This document shows, piece by piece, positions 50,189 through 60,904 of a stretch of DNA of 64,000 bases. The stretch covers positions 141,876,351-141,940,350 of the forward strand of contig CP136062.1 of NCBI GenBank assembly GCA_032622095.1, in the 5' to 3' direction. The notes under the pieces are model-generated. The model saw only the letters and a list, made by a program, of their open reading frames with translations, was not told where the DNA came from and made no database searches. The position numbers and the translations under genes were made by a program. The stretch's first letter is position 1. Each line of letters starts with the position of its first letter. Source of the stretch: Siphonodentalium dalli. Lineage: Eukaryota > Mollusca > Scaphopoda > Gadilida > Siphonodentaliidae.

Positions 50189-50738
50189 TACTCGTATTTA
50201 ATTTCGCGCAGTACTATTTTTCGCTCAGTTTTGAATTCGCGCACTTTAAATTCGCGCACCTAGCTGCGCGAATTCAAAACTAAGAAAAATATTTTCCAAA
50301 TATATCTGTGATATTATCGTATATCTTTGAGCTGATGACAGTTTCGGTTCTTAGTCATTACTGGAGATAGTATATATGTGTATTAAACACCATCGCGGCG
50401 GATTTACATCGTGCAGACAACACACTAGTAGCTACATACATCATAATTGTGTTGCGATCTGGACTATTAGGCCTAGTATTTCTTATACAATAATTTCAAT
50501 AATGTCTATGTTACCATGATTTGTCGCTTGAATTGCGAGCAATGGACTTGATAGCGGTTAGCCGATTGTAAGTATGTGCATACATGTATAGGCGTAATTG
50601 TATATTCAACCGTTCATAATATTATATATAAACTCAGCAACATAGCACTCTTGTATTTCCTATGGACTGTTGTTTAGATTATACTTGGCATCATACTATT
50701 TTCGCTCAGTTTTAAATTCGCGAATTTAAATACGAGTA
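50189..50738. mobile_element. MITE-like element with TACTCGTATTTAA ends
   Basis: TACTCGTATTTAATTTCGCG at the left mirrors CGCGAATTTAAATACGAGTA at the right. TTTCGCTCAGTTTTGAATTC recurs near both ends. A hairpin at about 50228-50285 (AGTTTTGAATTCGCGCA and its complement) lies inside. Related fragments occur at 29709-29745 and 61739-61850. Confidence 0.6.
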
Positions 50739-51831
50739 AGGTATTAAATTATCCAAAACCTAGATAAAACATTCTTAAATCAACAAATGGGGCGTGAAAC
50801 TAACATCGTCTTCAAAAAGACCTGCTTGTCGGTTTACATAACTATGCGTTGTTTTCCCGCGTAAAGAAATAGTCACAGATAAATAAAGAATCTTTGACGT
50901 ATTTAATGGCGTAAATTTAAGGAAATCACTTTTCAAACTCTTCGTTCATTAGAGATTGTTGGAAAAATATTGAAAGCCATAGTATTTTGAGACGTAGCAT
51001 ACGGAATGTAAACAGACGACATACCGGAAGTCAAAGGTCACCTGGCACTATTTCCTGTTATTAAATGAACGTTTAATATCACACTTTATAGAACGGGTTT
51101 ATTGAATGGAATAATGGTAAGATCATGTAATAAACTACTATTAGTAATCAGTAGTAGTTCATTATTCCAAGGGTGTTCAATATCGTATGAATACCGGAGA
51201 GGCACCAGCCACCACTGTGAGTGTAACATAATTTTACAACTAAGTGCACAGCACAGCAACTAAGGCACAGCGTTGTTGGTGGACTTTGGTGAATGCATAA
51301 TTAATATATTGGAACTATTTTCTGCATTGCACAGCAGTGCATGAATGTTTCATCAAGCGCCAGGGTTAGCCGCGCATCTAAAAATCTGAGTGACAAAGTC
51401 AATTTCTTTCAGGGCGTCTCTTGGTGCTAAATTACAATAGTGTATGAGAAGCTCCGAAAACCAATTTAAATTTGGATTATCGTTTTTCCACCTCTGCCCC
51501 AATTACAACAGCGAGAGGTTTGACGTCTTCATTTTGATGTGGCAGTTAATAGTACAGTGTCCACACACAAACGTCCAAAATACACAGGTCCCTGGCAAAT
51601 TTCATTAAAGTGATGTGAAACACTCCGGTATGGTGATCGAATAGAAATTGAGAATAATCTTGCCCAAAGTAGTTAGTTTTTACAAATATTAATATAAATT
51701 GACAGCATACACCGTCATTCTTATATATTAGCGAGTTTGCTATTTCAAACCGGTTATAGTTTATCGCCGATAGTTGCGTCCCAAATCGAGATGTAAATAT
51801 TTACAATTGATCGTATTTCAGACGATATTTT
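50739..51831. other. No recognisable gene
   Basis: A local palindrome with AATAATGGTAAG and ATGTAATAAACTACTATTA / TAATCAGTAGTAGTTCATTATTCC lies around 51108-51172. Nothing else is supported. Confidence 0.45.
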
Positions 51832-52784
51832 CTAAAGCCCCTGTCACACTCCGATGCGATCAGGCCGACGCTTGCATTGCGCTGAAAAGGTACCAAAATA
51901 TGAGTAACACGCAGGAGGAGCGCGGAAAACTGTCAAATTTTTTAAAACAAGGTATGCTCCTATTCCGTTTACCACGTTTTTATTGCGCTCTTATTACGAC
52001 CCATTGCGTTACTACTTTGTCAAGTCTCACGCTCTCACTGTGCTTCCTCTAAGCTATAAACGTCCTTAGTGCGTCCAAGTCGCTGTCACTGTGTTGCTAG
52101 TACGTTCTCAATAAGTTGCTAGGTTGTGGGAATATACCCAACAATCCACAATCGACTAGTTGTCCGATTAAACCCCTGTCACACTCCGCTGCGATCAGGC
52201 CGGCGCTTGCATTGCGCTGAAAAATTATCAAAGCGCCAAGCTAAACGCATTAAGGTATCCAAGAACCGATTGGTGACGCAGTTGACACTGGCTAGGGCGG
52301 GAGAGGTTCCCCATGATCGCCCCTGAGCACCAGAGCGCCGCAGAGGTTCGGCGTTCTGACCAGGGCGCAGTACTGTCGCCGTGGCAACGAAAAGCGAGCG
52401 ACGTGAGCGTCCCGTGGATGTAGCAAGGATGCATACAAGCTACTCGTGGTCGCAGCAAGAAATAATCTGTTTCGTCTCTCTCCTGACCTTATTGCGCTCT
52501 TATTGCGCTGCCACGTAGTATTGTGGACTGGTTCCCGATCATAGAACGTCCACACGATGTTGTCACTGCAAATATGGCTCTCGTTATACGTCCAAGCGTG
52601 ACAGATGGCGTTCTTCCAACGTTTGTAGCAGGTTTACAGTACGATCCCACTTTGAAATGCGATCTGCTCACCCACACCATCGGAGTTTGCATATAATATG
52701 GAAATTTAAACTGGAATCCGATGTACATGTATTCCGTCACGAATGTGGCACATAATATATAACATGGAATACGCAATAATAATA

Positions 52785-52812
52785 GTGCACGTGCACGTGC
52801 ACATGTATTCCG
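52785..52812. other. Alternating purine-pyrimidine tract
   Basis: GTGCACGTGCACGTGCACAT is strictly alternating and continues with TATACATG-type words. Such tracts favour Z-DNA. Confidence 0.6.
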
Positions 52813-53206
52813 TATATACATGTGCTACATGTAAAGAGGCATAACCAACCATGGGAATGGTGCTGTCGGCCTCCATATGTCATGCCATTCAAAAATAAAA
52901 AAGGGCATATATTATGCCGATCCATCTAGCCAAGCTGTTCCCTGGCGAAATTCCGAGTTATCACTATCATACTATAGTGGAAATGTGAATCTAAACATAT
53001 GCTCAATTTAAATTATGACTATATATCCGGAACATCTATAATTGAAACATGGACAACTAGTCTATTGTGGATTGTTGGGTATATTCCCCACAACCTAACA
53101 ACTGACTATGACTGGGGCACACATATACGCGCCCACGCAGAGAACGTTTTGCAAAATTATTGAAAACTTACTAGTAACACAATGACAGCGACTTGGACGC
53201 ACTAAG

Positions 53207-53607
53207 TAATGATTAGAGCACAATAATTGTTCTTTACCATGATAAATCGAGTCGCAGACGAGATTTATTCTGGTAAAGAACAATTCGCGTGCTCTGACCG
53301 ACTTAGAGCACAATTGATCACACATAATACAATAAACTGGAAATGTGCCGTGCGCTGGCCGCGATTGGACACAATAGCCGGTTAGCCACGCCCAAAAACG
53401 TGATTAACATGAACTGAATGTGAATAGATATGTCCGAAACAACACGGACTGTTCCCACTTTGAAGCGCCCGTTCGATTTGCTTGTTATGAGTTGCAGGTG
53501 CCTAACAATGGGATAATCATTGAACTATTCCTTCGCCAGCCTTGGGAATTGGTGTACTTTACCAAAAATCAGGGAACGATTGCAACAATGGGATTATGCT
53601 CTAATGA
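53207..53607. mobile_element. 400-bp insertion M inside Y, with a strong hairpin
   Basis: The X copy is continuous at this point (CACTAAGGACGTTTATAG, complement of 52053-52070), so the extra DNA is an insertion. TAATGA lies on both sides (53207-53212 and 53602-53607). Inner ends GAGCACAAT and ATTATGCTC are inverted. A hairpin at about 53213-53299 pairs ATTGTTCTTTACCA and TGGTAAAGAACAAT, with GAGCAC/GTGCTC outside it. Confidence 0.65.
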
Positions 53608-53861
53608 CGTTTATAGCTAAACGGAAGCACAGTGAGAGCGCGTGAGAGCGTGATACTTGACAAAGTAGAAACGCAATGGGTCGTAATATATAAGAGCGCA
53701 GCGGAGTGTGACAGGGGTTTTAAGCGTACTGCAGTCGCAGAGGACAAGATTGGTTTCTTACTTCGACCACGGGTAGCTTGTATATGCATCCTTAATTTGC
53801 TACGTCAACGGGACGCTCACGTCGCTGGCTTTTCGCTGCCACGGCGACAGTACTGCGCCCA

Positions 53862-54507
53862 GGGGCCTATACTATATAGAATACATTTTTTGTAATAGCA
53901 GGCTTATTTGAGCCGTACAGAAGGTGTCGAGTACCATGGACCACTGTAATCTAGCAGCTAACGCGATTTCTTGTAAATCACAAAAAGACGGCAAATCGAG
54001 TACTATCGACCACCGTTCGTCAAACGCACGTCTAAACATTTGTGATTTTATCAAGGGAAATTACTCTAATGATATATGCGAATGATATGGCAATGCCTAT
54101 TTGTGTCAGTTGGTGAGTGATTTAGTTGATGAATAAAGGTACATAATGTGTGACTAGTTTCCGATACTTGGGTTATTTTGACCACAATTGCGCACTATGA
54201 AAAGTAATTCCTTCGGTATCGTATGGAATATTTACCATTTTCAGATGGTTTATGTTACATAAACATGTAACATGAAACATTTGAAATTAACGGTTTTTCG
54301 AAAAGGATCGGCAAGCACACATATCGGTTGCCCTTCAAATGGCCACATCAACTTTATATAGCAATATTACCAAGGATGGAACCTGATTTGTCTAGCTAGC
54401 TTAGGGCTGGGACAGCGGATATAGAACACAAAATATGTATTACAAAATTTGTAAATCACAAATTAACGCTGATATTACAAAAATTGTATTCTATAGTATA
54501 GGCCCCA
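53862..54507. mobile_element. 646-bp insertion L with GGGGCCTATACTATA ends
   Basis: The left GGGGCCTATACTATATAGAA and right end TTCTATAGTATAGGCCCC are inverted repeats that extend about 38 bp (ACATTTTTTGTAAT inward). The sister sequence in Y (about 52356-52370) reads GCGCCCTGGTCAGAAC uninterrupted, so this is an insertion into X. Target duplication length is ambiguous because the element ends in C. Confidence 0.75.
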
Positions 54508-54703
54508 GGTCAGAACGCAGAACCTCTGCGCTTGTTTTGTGCACTCAGTGACGATCATGGGGACCCTCTCCCGTCCTAGCCAATGTCAACTGCGTCACCA
54601 ATCGGTTCTTGGATACCTTAATGCGTTTAGCTTGGCGCTTTGATAATTTTTCAGTGCAATGCAAGCGCCGGCCTGATCGCAGCGGAGTGTGACAGGGGTT
54701 TAA

Positions 54704-55103
54704 GGAGTGGTATGGTCGATTTCTTTCAAATTGTCGGCGATGTTAGTAGAATGCTACATTCCCAGGTTGGCATAGGGCCTCAGTATACTAACGTATCAAT
54801 TTCACGCACCCGAGCAAGTACATAATATGTCTTTAATGCCTAAAGTAAACTAGGTTTTGAGAAAACAAATGTCAGGGACCTGTGTCAAAATACACCCTGT
54901 CTTTGACTCTATATATGGACCGTATATGCATACACATGCATACTCAGTGTACACCACACACCATGTAGACCCATACGCTTCATTGTATTATATTTGGCCA
55001 GTGCAGTTTGAAGCCTCAAATTGTGTTCTCTTGTTCAACACGAAAGATCGTTTTGGACTCCTTTCTGTGGGAAATTTTTTAAACAGTTTGAAAATTGCTA
55101 TAA
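54704..55103. other. No recognisable gene
   Basis: No feature supported. A plus-strand frame open from 54857 runs into the 42-bp array and owes its length to it. Confidence 0.45.
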
Positions 55104-55528
55104 CTTCGGCAGGTTTTCTCTCTCGTGTATATAAGGCCTGTCGATCTTCGGCAGGTTTTCTCTCTCGTGTATATAAGGCCTGTCGATCTTCGGCAGGTTT
55201 TCTCTCTCGTGTATATAAGGCCTGTCGATCTTCGGCAGGTTTTCTCTCTCGTGTATATAAGGCCTGTCGATCTTCGGCAGGTTTTCTCTCTCGTGTATAT
55301 AAGGCCTGTCGATCTTCGGCAGGTTTTCTCTCTCGTGTATATAAGGCCTGTCGATCTTCGGCAGGTTTTCTCTCTCGTGTATATAAGGCCTGTCGTCGAT
55401 CTTCGGCAGGTTTTCTCTCTCGTGTATATAAGGCCTGTCGATCTTCGGCAGGTTTTCTCTCTCGTGTATATAAGGCCTGTCGATCTTCGGCAGGTTTTCT
55501 CTCTCGTGTATATAAGGCCTGTCGATCT
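55104..55528 (+). repeat. 42-bp minisatellite, 10 units, each with a TATA-box-like word
   Basis: The unit is TTCGGCAGGTTTTCTCTCTC then GTGTATATAAGGCCTGTCGATC. All ten units are virtually identical. The only clear change is an extra GTC triplet in the seventh spacer (about 55393). TATATAAGG in each unit matches the TATA-box consensus. Since 42 is divisible by three, two plus frames and one minus frame stay open (14-residue repeats such as SSAGFLSRVYKACR). Homogeneity points to recent expansion. Confidence 0.95.
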
Positions 55529-56122
55529 GCGCAGATCGGAATTTCATGTAGTCATCTACCTTTCTTATCCGTCATTCAAACAAAGATTACTATAGTAATA
55601 TATTGACTTAATTTGCAGGTTCAATCAAGTCGTGTTCGTGTAATAGATTGAGTTCATACGCTACGAATATTGCCTGGGAGAGGTACTGGCTGAGGTAGCT
55701 ATGATTGTGTGTAGATTGCATTTGCTTTGTGTGAAAGTTGCAGTTTAATCTCTGTCTTCGGTATAATTTAGCATACAACTGTCGTTCGCCCCAGCTTTTC
55801 TCATAGCAATCGATTGTTTCATAAATATTATTTTTGCATATATCGCCTTGCAGTTCCATTTTCTGTCGACCTAATGAGACGTTGTTGGCCATACAAACCA
55901 CATGTACGTGTATTCCCTCTCGACGGAATTAATTGCCTCCGTCATTCCATTAGTTTCACCCAGCAGGTGCCAGTCCTGTGAACGACTACAATTGCTAGAC
56001 AAATGCTCGAGGTCGTCAAGCGCGTAACCTACTGCTGGGAAATACATCTTTTTAATTGAGTGCGACAGAGACAGTGCAATTAGACAATGTCCTTCTCACA
56101 TATCCCCTCCAGCGTCGACATA
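55529..56122. other. No recognisable gene
   Basis: The array is followed by the small palindrome CGATCTGCGCAGATCG (about 55523-55538). Nothing else is supported. Confidence 0.5.
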
Positions 56123-56543
56123 CAGTAATCCCCTAAATAATCGACTCCTTAACCACAGCAGAATTATGGGTAACTTTTCAGGATTCAATCGGAAATATGG
56201 CTTGTTGCCATTCATCTGAATTATGGGTAACTTTTCAGGATTTAGTCAGAAATATGGCTTGTTGCCATTCATCGGAAAGCTCTCAATGAGATATCTACAC
56301 CACACGTAGTCGATATGGGTGAGACTACAGTAATGCCCTAAATAATCGACTCCTTAACCACAGCATAATTATGGGTAACTTTTCAGGATTTAGTCGGAAA
56401 TATGGCTTTCCGATGAATGGCAACAAGCCATATTTCCGACTAAATCCTGAAAAGTTACCCATAATGCTGCTGTGGTTAAGGAGTCGATTATTTAGGGCAT
56501 TACTGTAGTCTCATCCATATCGACTACGTGTGCTGTAGATATC
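56123..56543. mobile_element. Tc1/mariner-like MITE cluster with 254-bp palindrome
   Basis: A left copy starts TA then CAGTAATCCCCTAAATAATC (56121-). It holds a direct duplication of GAATTATGGGTAACTTTTCA and the next 35 bp (56161-56216 and 56218-56273). A second copy runs CAGTAATGCCC to GGGCATTACTG (56328-56505), flanked by TA. Its arms and about 38 bp of flank on each side pair perfectly or nearly so, giving a palindrome at 56290-56543 with a short centre near 56413-56428. It is non-coding. Confidence 0.85.
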
Positions 56544-56572
56544 CCCAACCGACCATATCGCCCCTGTCTTGA

Positions 56573-56841
56573 TTAACGCTTTCTATACTAATGCTCGTTG
56601 GTGAGTAGTTCCCTTATGGAATGTTCATATAATTAGTTCAACAAATAACGTTTTTTGAACTTATTATCTGAACATTTCTTACCAATAAATGCGAGTCATT
56701 CTGCTCTTGTATTATCTGTTTTTGTTTTCTGTCAGTCGTCTGCTTTTATTACCTGAACGCACATATAAATGAATAATAGACCGTTCCAAATTACACTCTT
56801 ATAACTGAATGGGAGTATACGTTCAGTAAAGTAAGGGTTAA
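56573..56841. mobile_element. piggyBac-like MITE, family C copy C3
   Basis: TTAA lies at 56573-56576 and 56838-56841. The left terminus CGCTTTCTATACTAATGC and right terminus GTAAAGTAAGGG are diverged forms of the C2 ends. The interior shares CTGCTCTTGTATTATCTG and TGCTTTTATTACCTGAAC with C2. It shares its right TTAA with the neighbouring D5 element. Confidence 0.75.
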
Positions 56842-57237
56842 CCCTTTACCCAACAAACCGGCCAAAACCGGCCAAATAAAGCTTCAACAGCCTAAAATAT
56901 CTTCGGTCTCTCTCAATAGAACCATACAAATATGGATATCATTGGAACCGGCTCCTTGACCACATTGTGATAGTTACAGCTATGCCCTGTGCCAATGCAT
57001 TCTCTTATATATGCGAGTCGACCATAGGTCGCCTCGCATATATAAGAGAATGCATTGGCCTAAAAAAAATCTTTTTTTAACACTTTTTACCATTTTTTCT
57101 TACATTATTTAACAATTTTATCATTTTTAATGTGTTAAGCCAATGCATTCTCTTATATATGCGAGGCGACCTATGGTCGACTCGCATATATAAGAGAATG
57201 CATTGGCACAGGGCCCTTCTGTTGGGTAAAGGGTTAA
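56838..57237 (-). mobile_element. piggyBac-like MITE, family D copy D5 (full length)
   Basis: This 400-bp copy has TTAA at 56838-56841 and 57234-57237. Hairpins lie at 56992-57058 and 57140-57206. It is in reverse orientation: the GGCCGGTTTTGGCCGG-type segment comes first. The right end reads CAGGGCCCTTCTGTTGGG, like D4 and D6. Confidence 0.92.
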
Positions 57238-57369
57238 TGTGGTGACTTCAACTGATGATCGTGTTAGTTGTTGTTTTTTCTTTCTTCTTCAGAACCTTAA
57301 TCTTCCAGAATTGAAGCTATAACCTCACACTTCTGGATTCATCAGAAATCTAGAAGATTTATCTAATAC

Positions 57370-57577
57370 ATGTATCTATTCCACAGCCATCGAAGTGAGG
57401 CACATGTATTCATTGGAATCCTTGTCATTGAATACATATTATGGTATACCTCTAGCCGGAACTATTTTGCTTGACGTTGTCGCAAAGAAAGATGACGTAC
57501 ATTACGTCTACGATACGCTTCGAGTGCTGCCCCGATCATTACTGGTTATTCACCAAGACTTAGATCACCACAAAGGT
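57370..57577 (+). CDS. Candidate internal exon, product unknown
   Basis: After the acceptor-like TATTCCACAG the sequence stays open in one frame: IEVRHMYSLESL, then AGTILLDVVAKKDDVHYVYD and TLRVLPRSLLVIHQDLDHHK. It ends at a donor-like CAAAG|GTAGTT. The residue mix (charged and hydrophobic alternation, no low complexity) looks more protein-like than other frames here. A stronger acceptor (TTTCTTTCTTCTTCAG) lies at 57277-57292, but its frame stops after nine codons. I do not recognise a domain. Chance remains a real possibility. Confidence 0.3.
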
Positions 57578-57637
57578 AGTTCTAGTATCAATGAAGGTGA
57601 CAGTCATGTATTTAACTTATCTGAGACAATGGAATAA

Positions 57638-59211
57638 TAAATAAAGAACACAACTTGCATCTTTGTCTCGAATATGTTATCGAACTCGTTGCGGACTGAG
57701 CATAATTACATATCATATCCATGCGCCATCGGCGACTCATTATAAATATAGATATAAAAGATTCTCGATTGAGATGCGCGTTATGTTCTGTCTATTGGTT
57801 TATTCTGTGTGAGACGATACTATTACAGCAACTTTGGACACTTCCTTCAAAACAACACTTCCTGGTTTTCAAAAGAATATCCATGTTCCACCAAAGTGAA
57901 TCTATTTGAACCAATAAACCACAGAGTTTTCTAAATCACAACATTAGCTCTTTGGATTTTGTTTGTGATTTTTATAAAGATTCAACTACAGTATTATTTA
58001 ATTTATTTTTTAAACATGTCGTTTAATATTGAATTTAACTGTGTATTTCAACAGTTGCTATTGTAATGAGTCCAGTAGACTATAAATAAATGCAAATCCG
58101 TAGCATCAGATCTTGTGAATTTAAAGCTGGGAAGAATTGATATGTCAACAAATGTTAAACAGTTGGGGTCACCTTAGCACCATCTTAAGGTAACACAAAC
58201 ACATTTAACTGTATACATCTAACATTATAGACATGATCCAGACCAGAATATCAGCATCAGTTCCCTCACGTGGTTCTTAGACGCTGTTCGATTGCCTAGA
58301 TTATTTGTGCAACCAAACCTATTTGTCTCTTAGAAAGAACCAAGTGAACCATATAGATTATAAGGTTTTTCTGTAAAGACAGTTCGTAAATTTAATAAAG
58401 CGTAAAACTCACCATTTAGAGTTTTTGTTTTGTGACTATGTTTGGTTCTTCATTTGGTTCTGCCTTGAAGACAAATTCTGGAACCAGACTTTCCTATTTT
58501 GGTTATTTGTGGAACAAGAAAACACTTGGTATTTGGTTCCAAATCGAATGAATCGGTTATTTGTTTTGTTCTATATTAAATGTGGCGTAGAACGAATTGG
58601 ATACGAATTTCTCCCAGCGTATTCTCGCAAATTGTTATATGGTCGTGAAGAACCAATTTGAGTGGTTCCGTCATTGAGACTCTTTATGCAGTCAAGGCCT
58701 ATCTTGTTCATCTTGTTCCAGATATTTTGTTGTGCATGATGAACTCGCGTCAGATTTCCAGTAATAGGGTTCACACACTAAATAAAAGTCAGGTCCCCAA
58801 ATGTTGTCACGTTCTTTGTCCATAACAAACAGAAAATTCTAAAGTGCATGTATATGAAGTATTACCTGACTCTCTAATTTAATATTCATGGACGTCGTTT
58901 TTTAATTAACAAGACTCCCTCATCAAACAAACCTATTTCCACTTTCGCTCCCGCTCTACCACACACACCAAAACATCGCGGTTGCCATGCTATTCGGGGT
59001 CGGTCTGGTGATATATAAAAAGAAATTGTAATCTTCAGATGTATAAAGAAGCGTGCAATAAATGCGTTGTGCCAATAACAAAAACACACCGTTTTTAAAC
59101 ACTGAGCCTATAAATTATGTTCAATTCGACAACAAAGGTACGTGAGATGCGAACGTTTGGTATTTAAACACTGACCAATCTGGGTATTGTACGACATTGT
59201 TCGGCAACTGT
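57638..59211. other. Unassigned; AAGAACC motif cluster
   Basis: The stretch 58310-58660 has GAACCAA / TTGGTTCTT words in both orientations, including TTGGTTCTTCATTTGGTTCT, similar to 4355-5020. Only short unassigned frames otherwise. Confidence 0.4.
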
Positions 59212-59612
59212 TTAACCCTTTACCCAACAGAAGGGCCCTGTGCCAATGCATTCTCTTATATATGCGAGTCGACCATAGGTCGCCTCGCATATATAAGAGA
59301 ATGCATTGGCTTAACACATTAAAAATTATAAAATTGTTAAAGAATGTAAGAAAAAATGGTAAAAAGTGTTAAAAAAAAGTTTTTTTTTAGGCCAATGCAT
59401 TCTCTTATATATGCGAGGCGACCTATGGTCGACTCGCATATATAAGAGAATGCATTGGCACAGGGCATAACTGTAACTATCACAATGTGGTCAAGGAGCC
59501 GGTTCCAATGATACCCATATTTGTATGGTTCTATTGAGACATACCGAAGATATTTTAGGCTGTTGAAGCTTTATTTGGCCGGTTTTGGCCGGTTTGTTGG
59601 GTAAAGGGTTAA
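59212..59612 (+). mobile_element. piggyBac-like MITE, family D copy D6 (full length)
   Basis: This 401-bp copy has TTAA at 59212-59215 and 59609-59612. Hairpins at 59243-59309 and 59392-59458 are identical to D1. The 3' segment is intact, with only a few substitutions. Confidence 0.92.
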
Positions 59613-60904
59613 AAGAGGCCTGTACGTGATATAGTGTCACAAGTAGATGCTGTATGTTCGTGGTACTATTTTGTCTAAGCTATTAATTTCCGTTACATGA
59701 TCAACACCACCACAGAAGTGGCAGATTACACACGGAACACCGATGCGATATTCCAGCGATGTCACGATGGCCCAATAGCCAAGTATATTTGGTCAGGACA
59801 TTTCAATTTCAATGAACAATCCCAAGTGCGGACAGGGCATACTATTGCTCAAAGCATAAATATTGTTATTTTAATGGAAAAACACACTATTCCGGTATAT
59901 AACTTACGTGCATTGGCTACCGCTCGTGGAAACATTTCCTGATGTAATTTGTAACTTATTCCGGCCGAATGCATGAAATACTAGAATTTACATTTTGTTT
60001 AGTTTATAATTTGCGTTAGTTTAGATTCAGTTAAATGAAATTATACATGTATATGACGTGATTGGATTTGTTGTTATAATAGTTTAATACTACATCTCCC
60101 ACGATCGGGGTTGCTATATTGCTGAGTTCTGCATGTTTGCAACTACATGTGTACTGAGCTGTGTTTGGTTGTGTTAATAATTTGCATACCGACAGTAACT
60201 ATATGTTGTGTGTATGGCGGGGGTCAAATTGGTACGATAAAACTGAAGCTAAAATATCTTTATTTGGATAAAATATTTTCTCCTATCTTGTACATAGAAA
60301 TTAAATTGTTATGCACCGAAATTCGGATGAGCGCTCGCTAATGTAATATCTCCCGATTCAATTCCATGGTAATATTCTTCCTCGTAATGGTAATATGAAA
60401 TATAATCGAAGCATTATGAATAAGCACACTTCGCTTGCTACATCGACAATTTTCCTATTGTGGATGATGATCCATCCCGCTGTTCGCCAACATCCTTGCG
60501 CGCATTGTTATTCAGCCTTGGTTCAGCAAAAGAAAAGCTCTTATGCTAACGATCTGAGCAACTCGATTGACCTCTGCCAGGTTTGGAGTATCATTCAACC
60601 TACTCCAGCGCAGTCTTTGATTATCCGGCGTGTGGTAATATAGCGCACCGCGGATTGATTGACAGTTGTCAGTGAGATTGTTTTACGGTCTCTTGAGGGG
60701 ACGTATTGCGCTGATTGATAGGTCCTTTAGAGACCAGTGTACGCGCCCGGATACCACGATGAGACGAGCAGATAGCTGCTCTGCACATCCGATTAATCCA
60801 CAGACATCACAATTCTGTTCGGTTGTCTCTCTGGACTTGGAACCACGAGTAGCCTCAATAGCCTGTATAAATTGATTGGGGAAAACTCTGGCAAGGACGA
60901 GTTC
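59613..60904. other. No recognisable gene
   Basis: Several plus-strand frames of 64-82 codons (59697, 60147, 60395, 60666) have no recognised motif or splice context. Confidence 0.4.

Larger units (their letters stand above)
52168..53723 (-). mobile_element. Element Y: same family as X, inserted in reverse
   Basis: It is flanked by TTAA at 52168-52171 and 53720-53723, with termini ACCCCTGTCACACTCCGCTG and its complement. Read on the minus strand it matches X: first CACGCTCTCACTGTGCTTCC-like and ACCCAACAATCCACAAT segments, and finally the ATTAATGCGTTTAGC-like and GGCGCTTGCATTGC segments. About 100 bp near its own 5' end are missing, and a 400-bp insertion sits at 53207-53607. GC-rich frames of 60-110 codons here are incidental. 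Confidence 0.8.
51832..54703 (+). mobile_element. TTAA-type element X hosting an inverted copy of itself
   Basis: The left terminus at 51836 reads GCCCCTGTCACACTCCGATG after CTAA. The right terminus ends CGGAGTGTGACAGGGGT before TTAA (54700-54703). The left inner sequence (51900-52166) and right inner sequence (53724-54699) match, in inverted order, those of element Y at 52168-53723. X minus its insertions would be roughly 670 bp. No transposase is seen. The termini share about 50 bp (CTGCGATCAGGCCGGCGCTT and on). Confidence 0.8.

Noticed and set aside
51774-52555. GC-richer overlapping frames taken as genes
   Set aside because: They lie within the nested TTAA-type elements, and the sister copies carry frame-breaking differences.
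54857-55606. 249-codon plus-strand frame
   Set aside because: Most of it is the 42-bp array. The same array is also open in a second plus frame and on the minus strand.
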